Of a stretch of 64,000 nt of DNA, positions 19,049 through 28,273 are shown one piece after another. Numbering within the stretch: the first letter of the stretch is position 1; every line of letters begins with the position of its first letter. Below the pieces are notes generated by a model that was not told the origin of the DNA, did no database searches, and saw only the letters and a list, made by a program, of their open reading frames with translations. Location: NCBI RefSeq assembly GCF_000745265.1, contig NZ_JQNN01000001.1:496001-560000 (forward strand), written 5' to 3'. The translations under genes were made by a program, and so were the position numbers. Origin of the DNA: Massilia sp. 9096. Lineage in GTDB: Bacteria; Pseudomonadota; Gammaproteobacteria; Burkholderiales; Burkholderiaceae_D.

Positions 19049-20101
19049 ATGCAAGCCGACCTGCCCATCCTCGACGCGATTCTCGCCGACTATCCGCTCC
19101 AGCCGCTCAACACCTTCGGCCTTCCCGCCCGCGCCCGGCGCTACCTGCGCGTCACCGACCCGGCCCAGCTGGCCGCCGTGGCCGCCGACCCGTCCCTGGC
19201 GGCGCTGCCGCGCCTGGTGCTGGGCGGTGGCAGCAACCTGCTGCTGACCCGGGACGTCGACGCGCTGGTGCTGCACATGGCGCTCGACGGCAAGGCCATC
19301 GCCGGCGAGGACGACGGCCACATCCTCGTGCGTGCGCGCGCCGGCGAGAACTGGCACGGCTTCGTGCAGTGGACGGTGGCGCAAGGCCTGGGCGGCATGG
19401 AAAACCTGTCCTTGATCCCGGGCACGGTGGGCGCCTCGCCGATCCAGAACATCGGGGCGTATGGGCTGGAGATCAAGGACGTGTTTCATTCCTTGGCCGC
19501 ATTCGACTTCGCCAGCGGGACCACGCGCACGATGACGGCGCTCGACTGCCGCTTCGGCTACCGCGACAGCGTGTTCAAGCATCCGGAGGGCGCGCAGCTG
19601 GTGGTCCTGGACGTGACCTTCGCGCTGCCGCGCGCCTGGACGCCGAACCTGCGCTACGCCGAGCTGGCGCGCGAACTGGAAGCGCAGGGCATCGCGCAGC
19701 CAGGCAATGCGCCGACGCCGCGCCAGGTCAGCGACGCCGTGATCGCGATCCGCCGCCGCAAGCTGCCCGATCCCGCCGAGATCGGCAACGCCGGCAGCTT
19801 CTTCAAGAACCCGGTGGTCTCGAGCGAGCATTGCACGCGCCTGCTGGCCCGATGGCCCGAGCTGGTGCACCACCGCCAGCCGGACGGCAGCGAAAAGCTG
19901 GCCGCGGGCTGGCTGATCGACCAGTGCGGCTGGAAGGGCCGCACCCTCGGCCGTGCCGGCGTGTATCCGAAGCAGGCGCTGGTGCTGGTGAATAACGGCG
20001 GCGCGACCGGCGCCGAGGTGCTGGCGCTGGCGCGCGCGATCCAGCACGACGTGCGTGAGCATTTCGGGGTCGAGCTGGAGCCGGAACCGGTGATGGTCTA
20101 G
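19049..20101 (+). CDS. murB: UDP-N-acetylenolpyruvoylglucosamine reductase
   Basis: NADPH-dependent reduction of UDP-GlcNAc-enolpyruvate to UDP-MurNAc in peptidoglycan precursor synthesis, FAD-containing, cytoplasmic. The 350-aa protein shows [14 protein letters not shown] at the N-terminus, the FAD-binding [28 protein letters not shown], and the catalytic serine motif NAGSFFKNP. The long insertion between the FAD and substrate domains marks the type I (E. coli-like) enzyme. The ATG at 19049 is chosen over an upstream in-frame codon because the homologous region begins there. It is divergent from yajQ and its 3' end faces the IS element. Confidence 0.96.
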   Translation: MQADLPILDAILADYPLQPLNTFGLPARARRYLRVTDPAQLAAVAADPSLAALPRLVLGGGSNLLLTRDVDALVLHMALDGKAIAGEDDGHILVRARAGENWHGFVQWTVAQGLGGMENLSLIPGTVGASPIQNIGAYGLEIKDVFHSLAAFDFASGTTRTMTALDCRFGYRDSVFKHPEGAQLVVLDVTFALPRAWTPNLRYAELARELEAQGIAQPGNAPTPRQVSDAVIAIRRRKLPDPAEIGNAGSFFKNPVVSSEHCTRLLARWPELVHHRQPDGSEKLAAGWLIDQCGWKGRTLGRAGVYPKQALVLVNNGGATGAEVLALARAIQHDVREHFGVELEPEPVMV

Positions 20102-20156
20102 AAAGCGGCTCGGTCATCCGGTCTGGTTCAATCCAGGCGTGCAGCCAGCCATGCCA

Positions 20157-20164
20157 TTATTTAA
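20157..20164. repeat. Left 8-bp target-site duplication of the IS element
   Basis: TTATTTAA directly abuts the left inverted repeat at 20165 and is repeated exactly at 21241-21248. An 8-bp duplication is the hallmark of IS1595-family transposition. Confidence 0.93.
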
Positions 20165-21240
20165 GGCTGTGTTCGCGTTAAGTCGACGTTTGCACCTGCC
20201 TCGACTGAGCTTGACGTACCGCAGCACACAGCCATTGCGCTGGTGTCTTCAGCTCGTGCCCATCCAGCAGCCGCTGCCACCCCGAATAGTTCGCCAGGTA
20301 ACGGCTGGCGACACCTTTGAAGCGCATCAGCCAGCTTTTGAAACGGCTGTGCCAGCCATTGACGTTCTGCAGATGAATCGCGCCGCGTGCACGCCGGCCC
20401 GCGCGCAGGTTGACGGGCGCGTGCGTGATCCCGGTCTCGGCGGCGAAGCGGGCATACGCCGCTGCACTGTCGCTGATCAAGAGCACGTCGGGAGAAAGCA
20501 CGGGTGTCAGGCGCGAGCGCAATTGTGCTGCCGTCACGGGACCGCGGCCGGTATGAAAGTCCAGCGTAAGCCCACTGCGATCGCGCACCACCAGCAGGCA
20601 GTCGTGCTCGCGGTTGATGCCGCGCCGGCTGGCCGCGCCGCCGCGTCGCCGGGGCGGACGCGTCAACTGGCGCGCGCCCTTTTGCGATTCGAGGCGATAG
20701 GTCTCGTCGGCTTCGACGATCGCCGACAACGTCGACGGCCGATGGCGCGCGGCGCCCGGTCCGAACCGGTGGCGCCAGCGAAAACTCGTGGTTCGGTGCA
20801 CGCCGGTGTCGCGCGCGGCCTGGCGTACGGTACGCGACTCGAGCATGCACTGAAGATAGGGCAGCCAGCGCTCGCGCTTGCGCAGCCGCGCCAGCGGCGT
20901 GCCGGTGAGGGCATTGAAAGAGCGGGCACAGCCGAGGCAGCGAAACCGTTGCAAGCCGCTGGCGCGGCCGCAGCGGTGCAGCCGCACAGCGCTGCAATGC
21001 GGACAGGGCCGGCCTGCCGCGGCCGCTTCGACCAGTGCCAGGCACTCGGACGGGTCGCGGATGCCGGCGATCCAGGCGCGCAATTGCGCCAGCTCGCTAC
21101 TGGACAATGTCGCGCCAGAAAGCAGGGTGAACAATTCGCTGAAGGTGGGCCGTTGCATCGTCACTCCCGATGGGCTAACTCGACAATGCGTAAGACTTCG
21201 GCAACGCCGTTTGGTTCACTTAACTAACGCGAACACAGCC
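20165..21240. mobile_element. Complete IS1595-family insertion sequence, 1076 bp
   Basis: Bounded by perfect 16-bp terminal inverted repeats, GGCTGTGTTCGCGTTA at 20165-20180 and its complement at 21225-21240, and flanked by an 8-bp duplication TTATTTAA. It encodes one transposase on the minus strand, whose stop codon lies inside the left repeat. The intact ends, intact transposase and exact target duplication indicate a recent, possibly still active insertion. It sits between murB and pqqE, with the pqqE stop codon inside the right target duplication. Confidence 0.95.
20178..21164 (-). CDS. IS1595-family transposase
   Basis: 328-aa DDE-type transposase. The N-terminal zinc ribbon shows CPHC (about residue 54) and a second pair CLGC (about 76). 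A helix-turn-helix region follows (VRQAARDTGVHRTTSFRWRHRF). The catalytic ISXO2-like domain has Asp in VEADETY, a second in LLISDSAAAY, and the family-typical HLQNVNGWHSRFKSWL, where an Asn-x-x-His replaces the usual Glu. The ORF starts 76 bases inside the right end and its TAA stop forms part of the left inverted repeat. No frameshift or truncation, so it should be functional. Confidence 0.94.
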   Translation of the reverse strand: MTMQRPTFSELFTLLSGATLSSSELAQLRAWIAGIRDPSECLALVEAAAAGRPCPHCSAVRLHRCGRASGLQRFRCLGCARSFNALTGTPLARLRKRERWLPYLQCMLESRTVRQAARDTGVHRTTSFRWRHRFGPGAARHRPSTLSAIVEADETYRLESQKGARQLTRPPRRRGGAASRRGINREHDCLLVVRDRSGLTLDFHTGRGPVTAAQLRSRLTPVLSPDVLLISDSAAAYARFAAETGITHAPVNLRAGRRARGAIHLQNVNGWHSRFKSWLMRFKGVASRYLANYSGWQRLLDGHELKTPAQWLCAAVRQAQSRQVQTST

Positions 21241-21248
21241 TTATTTAA
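21241..21248. repeat. Right 8-bp target-site duplication, containing the pqqE stop codon
   Basis: TTATTTAA is identical to 20157-20164. On the minus strand it reads TTAAATAA: the last two bases of the pqqE Val codon, the final Lys codon AAA and the TAA stop. pqqE therefore still ends normally. Confidence 0.93.
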
Positions 21249-22401
21249 CGGCGTTGCCCCTCAGTGCGCGCGAGTTGGCATCGGTGCGGAACAGGACCGG
21301 CTGTTCGTTGCGGGTATCGAGGCCCGACTTGGCGGCGTGCGCGACGAAGGCGATCACCTGGTCGACCTCCTGCCGGCGCGGTGACTTCGCGCAGATGGGA
21401 TCGGTCGCGGCGGCGTCGCCCGCCAGCATGAAGGCCTGGCAGCGGCATCCGCCGCGGTCGCGCCCCTTTTCGTCGCAGCTGCGGCAGGGTTCCTGCATCC
21501 AGTCGTCGCCGCGGTAGGCGTTGAAGGCGCGGCTGTCGCGCCAGATGGCCGACAGCGGCATGTCGCGCACGTTCGGCAGGTCGAGCCCGGGCAAGTCGCG
21601 CGCGTTGTGGCAGGGCAGGGCCACGCCATCGGGCGCGACGCCGAGGAACACCTCGCCCCAGCCGCTCATGCAGGCCTTGGGCCGGTCTTCGAAGTAGTCG
21701 GGCACGACGAACAGGAGCTTGCAACGGTCGCCGATGCGTTCGCGGTAGTCGGCGACCACCCGTTCGGCTTCGCGCACCTGCTCGAGCGTCGGCATCAGCT
21801 GGTCGCGGTTCTTCATGGCCCAGCCGTAATACTGCGTGTTGGCCAGTTCCAGGTATTCCGCGCCCAGGTCGAGCGCCATCTCGATGATCTTGCCGACGTG
21901 CGGCAGGTTGTAGCGGTGCAGTACGCAGTTGACCACCATCGGGTAATCGTACTGCTTGATCAGCCTGGCGACTTTCAGCTTGAGGTCGAAGGTCTTGGTG
22001 CTGCTCAGGAAATCGTTGAGTTCGCGCGTCGAGTCCTGGAACGACAGCTGGATGTGATCGAGTCCCGCGGCCTTCAGGGCGGCGATACGCGTTTCCGTCA
22101 GGCCGACGCCGGAAGTGATCAGGTTGCTATAGAAGCCGAGGCGGCGCGCTTCGGCCACGAGTTCCTCGAGGTCGTCGCGCACCAGTGGCTCGCCGCCGGA
22201 AAACCCCAGCTGCACGGCGCCGAGCGCGCGCGCCTGGCGCAGCACGTCGACCCACTCGCCGGTCGTCAGTTCGTTGCGCACGCCCTCGTAATGCAGCGGG
22301 TTGTAGCAGAAGGCGCAGTGCAGCGGGCAGCGGTAGGTCAGTTCGGCCAGCAGCCAGTAGGGCGGCGGCGCCGTCGGGGAAGGTTCGCCGATGTCCATCA
22401 T
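21241..22401 (-). CDS. pqqE: PQQ biosynthesis radical SAM protein PqqE
   Basis: Forms the Glu-Tyr carbon-carbon crosslink in the PqqA peptide, using SAM and iron-sulfur clusters with PqqD as peptide chaperone. The 386-aa protein has the radical SAM motif CPLHCAFC (Cx3Cx2C) near residue 28, [12 protein letters not shown], and a C-terminal SPASM domain with many cysteines ([41 protein letters not shown]). The ATG at 22401 overlaps the pqqD stop by 4 bp (ATGA). The 3' end is abutted by an IS1595-type element whose target duplication includes the stop codon; the protein is not truncated. Confidence 0.96.
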   Translation of the reverse strand: MMDIGEPSPTAPPPYWLLAELTYRCPLHCAFCYNPLHYEGVRNELTTGEWVDVLRQARALGAVQLGFSGGEPLVRDDLEELVAEARRLGFYSNLITSGVGLTETRIAALKAAGLDHIQLSFQDSTRELNDFLSSTKTFDLKLKVARLIKQYDYPMVVNCVLHRYNLPHVGKIIEMALDLGAEYLELANTQYYGWAMKNRDQLMPTLEQVREAERVVADYRERIGDRCKLLFVVPDYFEDRPKACMSGWGEVFLGVAPDGVALPCHNARDLPGLDLPNVRDMPLSAIWRDSRAFNAYRGDDWMQEPCRSCDEKGRDRGGCRCQAFMLAGDAAATDPICAKSPRRQEVDQVIAFVAHAAKSGLDTRNEQPVLFRTDANSRALRGNAVK

Positions 22402-22670
22402 ACGACCCACTTCTGCTCGCTCGCGTAGGCCAGGAAATGCTCGATGTCGGGGCGCAGGCCTTCGGTCTGGAACTTCGCTTCCAGCGCCGCCACGATCGCC
22501 TCGACGCTGCGCGCGCCATCGCAGCAGGCGAGGATCTCGCCGGCGCTGGCGTTGAGCTTGACCATGCCTTCGGGGTAGAGCAGGACGTAGCTTTCCTGCG
22601 CCGCTTCCCATTGCAGGCGAAAACGGCGGTTGATGGCCGGGGTGGCCGGGATTGCGGGGGAGGTCGTCAT
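22398..22670 (-). CDS. pqqD: PQQ biosynthesis peptide chaperone PqqD
   Basis: 90-aa RiPP-recognition-element protein that binds PqqA and delivers it to PqqE. Typical features are [26 protein letters not shown] followed by [23 protein letters not shown], the conserved PqqD core. The ATG at 22670 overlaps the pqqC stop (ATGA) and gives the usual family length of about 90 residues; an in-frame upstream start would add 13 unsupported residues. It overlaps pqqE by 4 bp. Confidence 0.95.
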   Translation of the reverse strand: MTTSPAIPATPAINRRFRLQWEAAQESYVLLYPEGMVKLNASAGEILACCDGARSVEAIVAALEAKFQTEGLRPDIEHFLAYASEQKWVV

Positions 22671-23392
22671 TCCGGATAGGCCTTTTCGATCGCATCCAGC
22701 ATGGCCCACAGGATGTCGAGCTTAAATTTCAGGATGTCCAGCGCGCGCTGCTGCTGCGCGCGTGTCTTGAACCAGTCGAGGGTCACCGCCAGGCCGTGCT
22801 CGACGTCGCGCTGGGCCAGCGGGATGCGGGTACGGAAGTAGGTCAATCCCTGCGCCTGCACCCAGGGGTAATGCTCGGGCCAGCCGGCCAGCCTGTCCTT
22901 GTGGATCTGGGGGGCGAACATTTCCGTCAGCGACGAGCAGACCGCTTCCTGCCAGGGCGAGCGGCGCGCGAAATCGACGTAGGCGTCGCAGGCGAAGCGC
23001 ACCGCCGGCACCACGTGCCGCAGCGACCACAGTTCGGCGCGCGGGATGCCGGCGGCTTCGCCGAGCTGGGTCCAGGCTTCCATGCCGCCCTCGGCGTCGC
23101 CCTGGTAGTCGCCATAGCCGTCGTGGTCGAGAATGCGCGCGATCCACAGCCGGCGCGTGGCGCGGTCGTCGCAATTGGACAGGATCGCCGCATCCTTCTT
23201 GGGGATGATGAACTGGTAGTAGAAGCGGTTGGCGATCCAGCCGCGGATCTGCGCCGGCGAGCACAGCCCCGCGTTCATGCGCACGTTGAACGGATGATGG
23301 ATGTGGTAGCCCTTGCCCATCGCGCGCAGCTGCGCTTCGAATTCCGCGCGCGTCCAGGGTTGTTCGGTGTCGATGCCGATGACGTCGTTCAT
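22667..23392 (-). CDS. pqqC: Pyrroloquinoline-quinone synthase PqqC
   Basis: Cofactor-free oxidase that performs the final ring closure and eight-electron oxidation to PQQ. The 241-aa all-helical protein (heme-oxygenase-like fold) contains [42 protein letters not shown] and [19 protein letters not shown], strongly conserved PqqC segments with active-site His, Tyr and Arg residues. It overlaps both neighbours by 4 bp: its ATG with the end of pqqB and its stop with pqqD. Confidence 0.96.
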   Translation of the reverse strand: MNDVIGIDTEQPWTRAEFEAQLRAMGKGYHIHHPFNVRMNAGLCSPAQIRGWIANRFYYQFIIPKKDAAILSNCDDRATRRLWIARILDHDGYGDYQGDAEGGMEAWTQLGEAAGIPRAELWSLRHVVPAVRFACDAYVDFARRSPWQEAVCSSLTEMFAPQIHKDRLAGWPEHYPWVQAQGLTYFRTRIPLAQRDVEHGLAVTLDWFKTRAQQQRALDILKFKLDILWAMLDAIEKAYPE

Positions 23393-24303
23393 AAGTCGAT
23401 TTCCATGCCGTCGACAGCCACCTCGATGCCGTGCGCGGCCAGCACCGCGCGTTGCGGCGCGTCCTCGCGCAGGATCGGGTTGCTGTTATTGATGTGAATC
23501 AGAATCTTGCGCTGCGCCGGCATGCGGTCGAGCAGCTCGATCATGCCGCCCGGTCCCGATTGGGCCAGGTGGCCCATCATGCGCGCCGTCTTCTTCGACA
23601 GGCCCAGGGTGATCATCTCGTCGTCGCTCCAGCAGGTCCCGTCCACCAGCAGCACGTCGGCGCCACGCATCGCCGCTTCCACCTCGGGCGTGATCTGGCC
23701 CAGGCCGGGGGCGTAAAACAGGCTTTTCCCGCTGGCGCTGTTGCGGATCGTCAGGCCGATGTTGTCGCCCGGATGCGGGTCGTCGCGGTGCGGCGAGTAG
23801 GGCGGCGCCTTGCTCAGCAGCGGCACCGGCAGGATCGTGGTGGTGGCCAGGGGCGCAATCGTCAGCGCGGCGCCGTCGATGGCCAGCGGATGCGCCTCGA
23901 CGCCGCAGTAATGCCCGAGCACGCGCGTGATGGGCAAGGCCTGGGCCAGGTCGGCCAGCACGGGCTCGGTGGCGTACAGCGGCAGCGCGCTACCGCGCTC
24001 GCGCAGCATCAGCAGGCCGGTGACATGGTCGATCTGTGCGTCCATCAGCAGCACCGCGCCGATGCCGGTGTCGCGGATGGCGCGCGCCGGCTGCAGGGCG
24101 GGCGTGGCGCGGATCTGCGCCAGGATGTCGGGCGATGCGTTGATGAGCAGCCAGTCGACGTCGTTTTCGCTGACGGCGATCGAGGATTGGGTACGAGCAA
24201 CGGCGTCGATCGTGCCCTTGCGCACGCCATCGCAATTGGCGCAATTGCAATTCCATTGCGGGAAACCGCCGCCGGCGGCGGAGCCGAGGATACGTATTTT
24301 CAA
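23389..24303 (-). CDS. pqqB: PqqB, MBL-fold oxygenase of PQQ biosynthesis
   Basis: 304-aa metallo-beta-lactamase-fold protein, reported to hydroxylate the crosslinked tyrosine in PQQ assembly. It begins [23 protein letters not shown], the standard PqqB N-terminus, and has [18 protein letters not shown], the modified metal-binding motif of PqqB, and [11 protein letters not shown] near the C-terminus. The best start is a TTG at 24303; no ATG is near and this gives the family length. No clear ribosome-binding site precedes it. It is separated from pqqA by a 64-bp gap with a strong hairpin, and overlaps pqqC by 4 bp. Confidence 0.94.
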   Translation of the reverse strand: MKIRILGSAAGGGFPQWNCNCANCDGVRKGTIDAVARTQSSIAVSENDVDWLLINASPDILAQIRATPALQPARAIRDTGIGAVLLMDAQIDHVTGLLMLRERGSALPLYATEPVLADLAQALPITRVLGHYCGVEAHPLAIDGAALTIAPLATTTILPVPLLSKAPPYSPHRDDPHPGDNIGLTIRNSASGKSLFYAPGLGQITPEVEAAMRGADVLLVDGTCWSDDEMITLGLSKKTARMMGHLAQSGPGGMIELLDRMPAQRKILIHINNSNPILREDAPQRAVLAAHGIEVAVDGMEIDL

Positions 24304-24322
24304 ATGCAGTACCAGAAATGGG

Positions 24323-24359
24323 ACGGGACGGCGCCGGAGCGAATCCGGGGCCGTCCCGT
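24323..24359 (-). other. Strong stem-loop between pqqA and pqqB
   Basis: A perfect 10-bp outer stem ACGGGACGGC/GCCGTCCCGT is continued by a 5-bp inner stem CCGGA/TCCGG around a 5-base loop. It starts 9 bases after the pqqA stop. No T-run follows on the minus strand, so it is not a canonical terminator. It may act as an attenuator or as an RNA-stabilising structure that raises pqqA transcript over the downstream genes. Confidence 0.7.
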
Positions 24360-24367
24360 GGGGCCGA

Positions 24368-24442
24368 TCAGCGGTTCGAAATGTACATCGTGATTTCGAA
24401 GCCGAGGCGGACATCGATCGCTTGCGGGGTTTGCCAGGTCAT
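24368..24442 (-). CDS. pqqA: PQQ precursor peptide PqqA
   Basis: A 24-residue ribosomal peptide, starting [14 protein letters not shown] and ending EITMYISNR. Glu16 and Tyr20 (E-x3-Y) are the residues crosslinked and excised to form PQQ. A strong AAAGGAG ribosome-binding site lies 6 bases upstream of the ATG at 24442. It is preceded by 143 bases after the M16 peptidase gene, enough for its own promoter. It is followed by a stem-loop and pqqB. Confidence 0.96.
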   Translation of the reverse strand: MTWQTPQAIDVRLGFEITMYISNR

Positions 24443-24585
24443 GATGCTTCTCCTTTGGTTGGCGTCGTAATGACGGTAAGCCAGCCTTGCTCGAGGCGAG
24501 GCCGTGGAGCATTGTGACAAAATCCCGGCAATCATGCTTGTTTCCAGGCCCGCAAACGTGCGCTGTCTTGACGCAGCACAAAGCA

Positions 24586-27471
24586 TTACGATTCCATCGC
24601 TGCCCGCAATTCGATCGGTTCGAGTCCGGCCAGGTCTTGTCCCGGAATGCCGACGAAGGCGGCGCGGCTGGCGCCGGCCGGCGCCAGCCAGGCGGCGACC
24701 GCGGCCCTCACCTGGTCCGGCGTGCAGGCCAGTACCGCGGCGCGCAAGGCTTCGCGCGCCGCCGCCGTGATGCCCGCGCGCGCCATCCGCCAGGCATGCA
24801 GGGCGTCGCGATAAGGTGGAAGCGGCCGGTCCAGGTTCCGGATCGCGCCGACGATGGCGTCATCGAAGGCATCCGCGGCGATGGCGCGCCGGCCCACGGC
24901 ATCCACTGCGGCGTCGAAGTCGGCATACGTGGCGGCCAGGCGCGGGTCGTGGACGGAACCCATGGCGAACAGGCCCGCATCGCCGTCGTACTGCGCGTAC
25001 GCACCGTAGGCGCCGCCGCCTTCGCGCAGCGAGCGGTGCAGCGCCGCCGCCAGCAGCTCGGCCGCCACCGCCAGCGCGCCGGCATCCGGATGACCGATCG
25101 GCGGCGCGCGCCAGGCGATCGTGCAGTGGTTGACCTGTCCGCCGGCCAGCAGCGCCAGATTGGCCGGGGCGCCTGCCGGCGAAGGGGGCGCGGGCCGCGT
25201 CGAAAGCGGCGCCGCCGCGCCGAAGGCGGTGGGCGCCGACAGCAGGCGCGCCAGCGTGGCCGTGGCGGTCTCCGCCCCGACGCACAGTGTTGCCGGCACG
25301 GTCGCCGTCACCTGCGCATGCAGCGCGGCCAGGCGCGCGGCCAGTTGCGCCACCCCGTCCTCGCTGCGGCACAGCCGGCGCAGCGCCGCGCGAAACGCCA
25401 GCGCCGGCGCACCTTCGACCGCGTTGCGGAACCGGTGCGCGGCCGACAGCGGCGCTGCCGCGGCCAGCAGCGCGTAGTGGCGTCCAGCGCCCGCCAGGCC
25501 ATCGAAGCGCTCCTGCACCAGGCGCTCGACCAGGTAGGCCAGGCGCGTGGTCTCGTCGAAGCGTACCCCGGCAACGCTGGCCGACAGCAGCTCGGCCACC
25601 GACGCCTCGTCGCCTTCCAGTCCGGCGGCGGAAAAGGCGACGTCGAGATACATGCCGCCGTCCGGCGTCGGCGCCGCGTCGACGGCGATCCCGAACGCCG
25701 GCGCCGCCGCCCGGCGCCACGCCACGGCATCGGCGCTGTCGAGCGCGCCGACGCCCAGTCCCGGCAGCACGCGCACGTACAGGTCGAGCCATGGCCAGTC
25801 GTCCGGGGCCAGGCGCGTCACGTCGTACAGCACGCCGGCATGGACGATGCCATTCGTGGCGGCACGAAAAACCGTGGCGCCGTCCGGCTGCCGGACGCCA
25901 CCGGGCAGCGCGCGCGGGGAGGGACCAATGTCGCAGGGACGGATGCGCGGCAACAGCGCATTGTCGTCGGGCTGCGCCTGGCGCGCGGCGAGCGCTGCAC
26001 TGTCTTGTTCGATGCGCGCGCGCGCGCCGTCCGAAAGGCCGGCCTGGTGCGCGGCCAGGATGCGCTGCTCGGCCGCGGCGCGCGTCGCGAAGAAGCCGCT
26101 GTCGGGCACGACATGGGTCGCCAGGCGGGTCGGATTGTCGAGCAGCGCACGGACCAGGTCCTTGAAGAAGCGCGGATCGCGGATGCGCGCGTCCAGCTTG
26201 CGCAACACCGCTTCATTGTCGAAGCCGGCCAGCACGTCGCCGCCGTACAGCGCCAACGGCAAGGCCTGCAGCAGGCGGCGCAGCGCGAACGGCGTGTGGC
26301 CGCCACCGTCGGTATCGCGCTGGCGATAGCGCATGTCGCGCAGCGCCGCTTGCAGGTCGGCGACCGGTACGCCGTCCCGCGCGACCTGCTCCAGAGTCGA
26401 CAGGATCAGATGCTGCGCCTGGTCGACCTGCGCGCCGTGCAATCCGTCCATGCCGACATGGAACACCATCAGCCGCATGTCGGTATCGACGCCTTGCAAG
26501 CGCGCAGGACGACCGAAGCGCGCCGATTCCAGCGCCAGCCGCAACGGTGCGCCGGCGTTGAGCAATCCCGCCGACAGCAACCCGGCGCAGCAGCGGGCGA
26601 AGGCGTCGCTCGTCTCCTCAAGCAGCCACGCCATCTGCACGCCATGCAGTGCCGGCTGGGCCTGTAGCGAGGGAACCCGCACCTGCTGGCAACGCGGCGC
26701 GTCCCATGCAGCGGGCAGGGCAGGCAGCGGGGGCAGCGGGCGCGCTGCCTGGTCGCGGCTGTCACCCAGCACGCGGGTGCCGATCCGTTCCTGGATGGCT
26801 GACGGCGCCATCGCGCCCGCGCTCATGAAGACCGCCTGCGCAGGCCGGTAATGCTGCGCATGAAACGAACGCAGCATGGCGTGGCTGAGGCCGGGTATCA
26901 GCAGGGGATCGCCGCCCGGATCGGCTTCGTACGGCGTGCCGGAAAACAGCTGGGCGATGATTTCGCGACGCAAGGTGTGCATCGGATCGGCCATCGCGCC
27001 CTTCATTTCGTTGAGCACCACCCCCTGGAAAGCCAAGTCCCCATCCTCGAGCACATGACGCCAGCCTTCCTGCATAAAATCCAGGCGGTCCAGGGTGGGA
27101 AAGAAGCATGCATCGAGGTAGACGTCGAGCAGGTTGAAGAAATCCAGCTGGTGGGTGCTCGCGAAAAAATAGGCTGCGCGATCGGCCTCGGTCCTGGCGT
27201 TCATATGCGTCGCAAGCGAACGGCGCAGCATCGAAAAGAATGGCGCACGCACCGGGAAACGCTGCGAGCCGCTCAAGGCGAGATGTTCGAGGATATGCGC
27301 GCGGCCGTCGCTGGCGCCAGGCAAGCTGGGAAAACCGGCGAGAAATGCGTTTTCCTGCGTGGCGCTCGCCATGTGGATATGCCGCGCGCCGGAGTGCGTA
27401 TCGACATACTGCTCAATGGTTGCCCCCAGTGCGGGAACGACATGGCGACCGGTTTGTTCGAAGTTGTACAT
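24586..27471 (-). CDS. M16 zinc peptidase (PreP/M16C-like), putative PqqF-type protease
   Basis: 961-aa inverzincin peptidase. The zinc motif HILEH lies at residues 59-63 and the distal glutamate at about 155 in GVVLNEMKGAMADP, a sequence typical of the presequence-protease (M16C) branch rather than classical PqqF. The rest is a chain of M16 homology units including an inactive C-terminal half. It sits immediately upstream of pqqA on the same strand, so it is a good candidate for releasing the crosslinked Glu-Tyr from PqqA. This role is inferred from context. No signal peptide is evident. It starts MYNFEQTGRHVVPALGATIE, the standard N-terminal form of PreP-like enzymes. Confidence 0.85.
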   Translation of the reverse strand: MYNFEQTGRHVVPALGATIEQYVDTHSGARHIHMASATQENAFLAGFPSLPGASDGRAHILEHLALSGSQRFPVRAPFFSMLRRSLATHMNARTEADRAAYFFASTHQLDFFNLLDVYLDACFFPTLDRLDFMQEGWRHVLEDGDLAFQGVVLNEMKGAMADPMHTLRREIIAQLFSGTPYEADPGGDPLLIPGLSHAMLRSFHAQHYRPAQAVFMSAGAMAPSAIQERIGTRVLGDSRDQAARPLPPLPALPAAWDAPRCQQVRVPSLQAQPALHGVQMAWLLEETSDAFARCCAGLLSAGLLNAGAPLRLALESARFGRPARLQGVDTDMRLMVFHVGMDGLHGAQVDQAQHLILSTLEQVARDGVPVADLQAALRDMRYRQRDTDGGGHTPFALRRLLQALPLALYGGDVLAGFDNEAVLRKLDARIRDPRFFKDLVRALLDNPTRLATHVVPDSGFFATRAAAEQRILAAHQAGLSDGARARIEQDSAALAARQAQPDDNALLPRIRPCDIGPSPRALPGGVRQPDGATVFRAATNGIVHAGVLYDVTRLAPDDWPWLDLYVRVLPGLGVGALDSADAVAWRRAAAPAFGIAVDAAPTPDGGMYLDVAFSAAGLEGDEASVAELLSASVAGVRFDETTRLAYLVERLVQERFDGLAGAGRHYALLAAAAPLSAAHRFRNAVEGAPALAFRAALRRLCRSEDGVAQLAARLAALHAQVTATVPATLCVGAETATATLARLLSAPTAFGAAAPLSTRPAPPSPAGAPANLALLAGGQVNHCTIAWRAPPIGHPDAGALAVAAELLAAALHRSLREGGGAYGAYAQYDGDAGLFAMGSVHDPRLAATYADFDAAVDAVGRRAIAADAFDDAIVGAIRNLDRPLPPYRDALHAWRMARAGITAAAREALRAAVLACTPDQVRAAVAAWLAPAGASRAAFVGIPGQDLAGLEPIELRAAMES

Positions 27472-27539
27472 TGGCAGGGTATGCGTCTTCGTGCATGTCG
27501 TCTGCGGGCCCCGACCCTATCAGTCAGTCCGACTGGCCT

Positions 27540-28100
27540 TCATGGCAAGATCACGTCGATCTCGACCTGTGCGCTGCCTTTGCCCGCGTAGCCGAGCTTG
27601 GCTGCTGCCACGTACGATAGATCGATGATCCTGTCGGAGAGGAAGGGCCCGCGGTCGTTCACGCGGACGATGATCGATCGGCCATTCTCGAGGTTCGTCA
27701 CCCTGACATACGACGGGATGGGAAGAATCGGATGCGCAGCCGTCAGCTTCATTGCGTCGTAGAGTTCACCGCTTGACGTCGGCAATCCCTGGTAGCGGGT
27801 TCCATACCAGCTTGCCACGCCACGCGCATGGTAGGGCGCCAGCTTGTTCATCGGCCGGTAGCTGTTTCCCATGGCAACATAAGGCTTGAGCGTACCAGTG
27901 ACCAGGCGCTCAGCCCTGGGCACGGGCTCCTTGACCGCATCGATCTGCGCCTGCGTAATGCCTTTTGGCGGACCATCGTTGAGGTAATAACGCCCCCCCG
28001 ATTTCGATGGCTGGACTTTTGTCGTCGAGCAGGCTGCAAGAGACAGCGCCAACACCGCCACCAGGCCCGGTCTGGAACAGATACGTAAAATGCTTCTCAT
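27540..28100 (-). CDS. rlpA: RlpA-like septal ring lytic transglycosylase lipoprotein
   Basis: 186-aa predicted outer-membrane lipoprotein with a lipobox LAAC ending at residue 24. A double-psi beta-barrel domain carries the RlpA signature GVASWYGTRYQGLPTSSGE and VRVNDRGPFLSDRIIDLSYVAA; the Glu and Asp in these two motifs match the catalytic residues of Pseudomonas RlpA, which cleaves denuded peptidoglycan at the septum. The C-terminal SPOR domain common in longer RlpA proteins is absent. A start at 28124 is also in frame, but the ATG at 28100 has a GGAAAG ribosome-binding site. Located 68 bases upstream of the M16 peptidase on the same strand. Confidence 0.87.
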   Translation of the reverse strand: MRSILRICSRPGLVAVLALSLAACSTTKVQPSKSGGRYYLNDGPPKGITQAQIDAVKEPVPRAERLVTGTLKPYVAMGNSYRPMNKLAPYHARGVASWYGTRYQGLPTSSGELYDAMKLTAAHPILPIPSYVRVTNLENGRSIIVRVNDRGPFLSDRIIDLSYVAAAKLGYAGKGSAQVEIDVILP

Positions 28101-28273
28101 AATGGCTTTCCACACGTTGTTCATCGCGCCCGATGCTCGGCGGCCTTGTCAGGCTCGAAGCCGAGCTCGTGGATCATACCTGTGGAACGGCAGAACAGGA
28201 AAATCCTTTGCTTGCAGTCCCGGATCAGCGCCCGCTGCGGCCTTGGAGGCACCACAGCGAGCGCAATCGGGAC

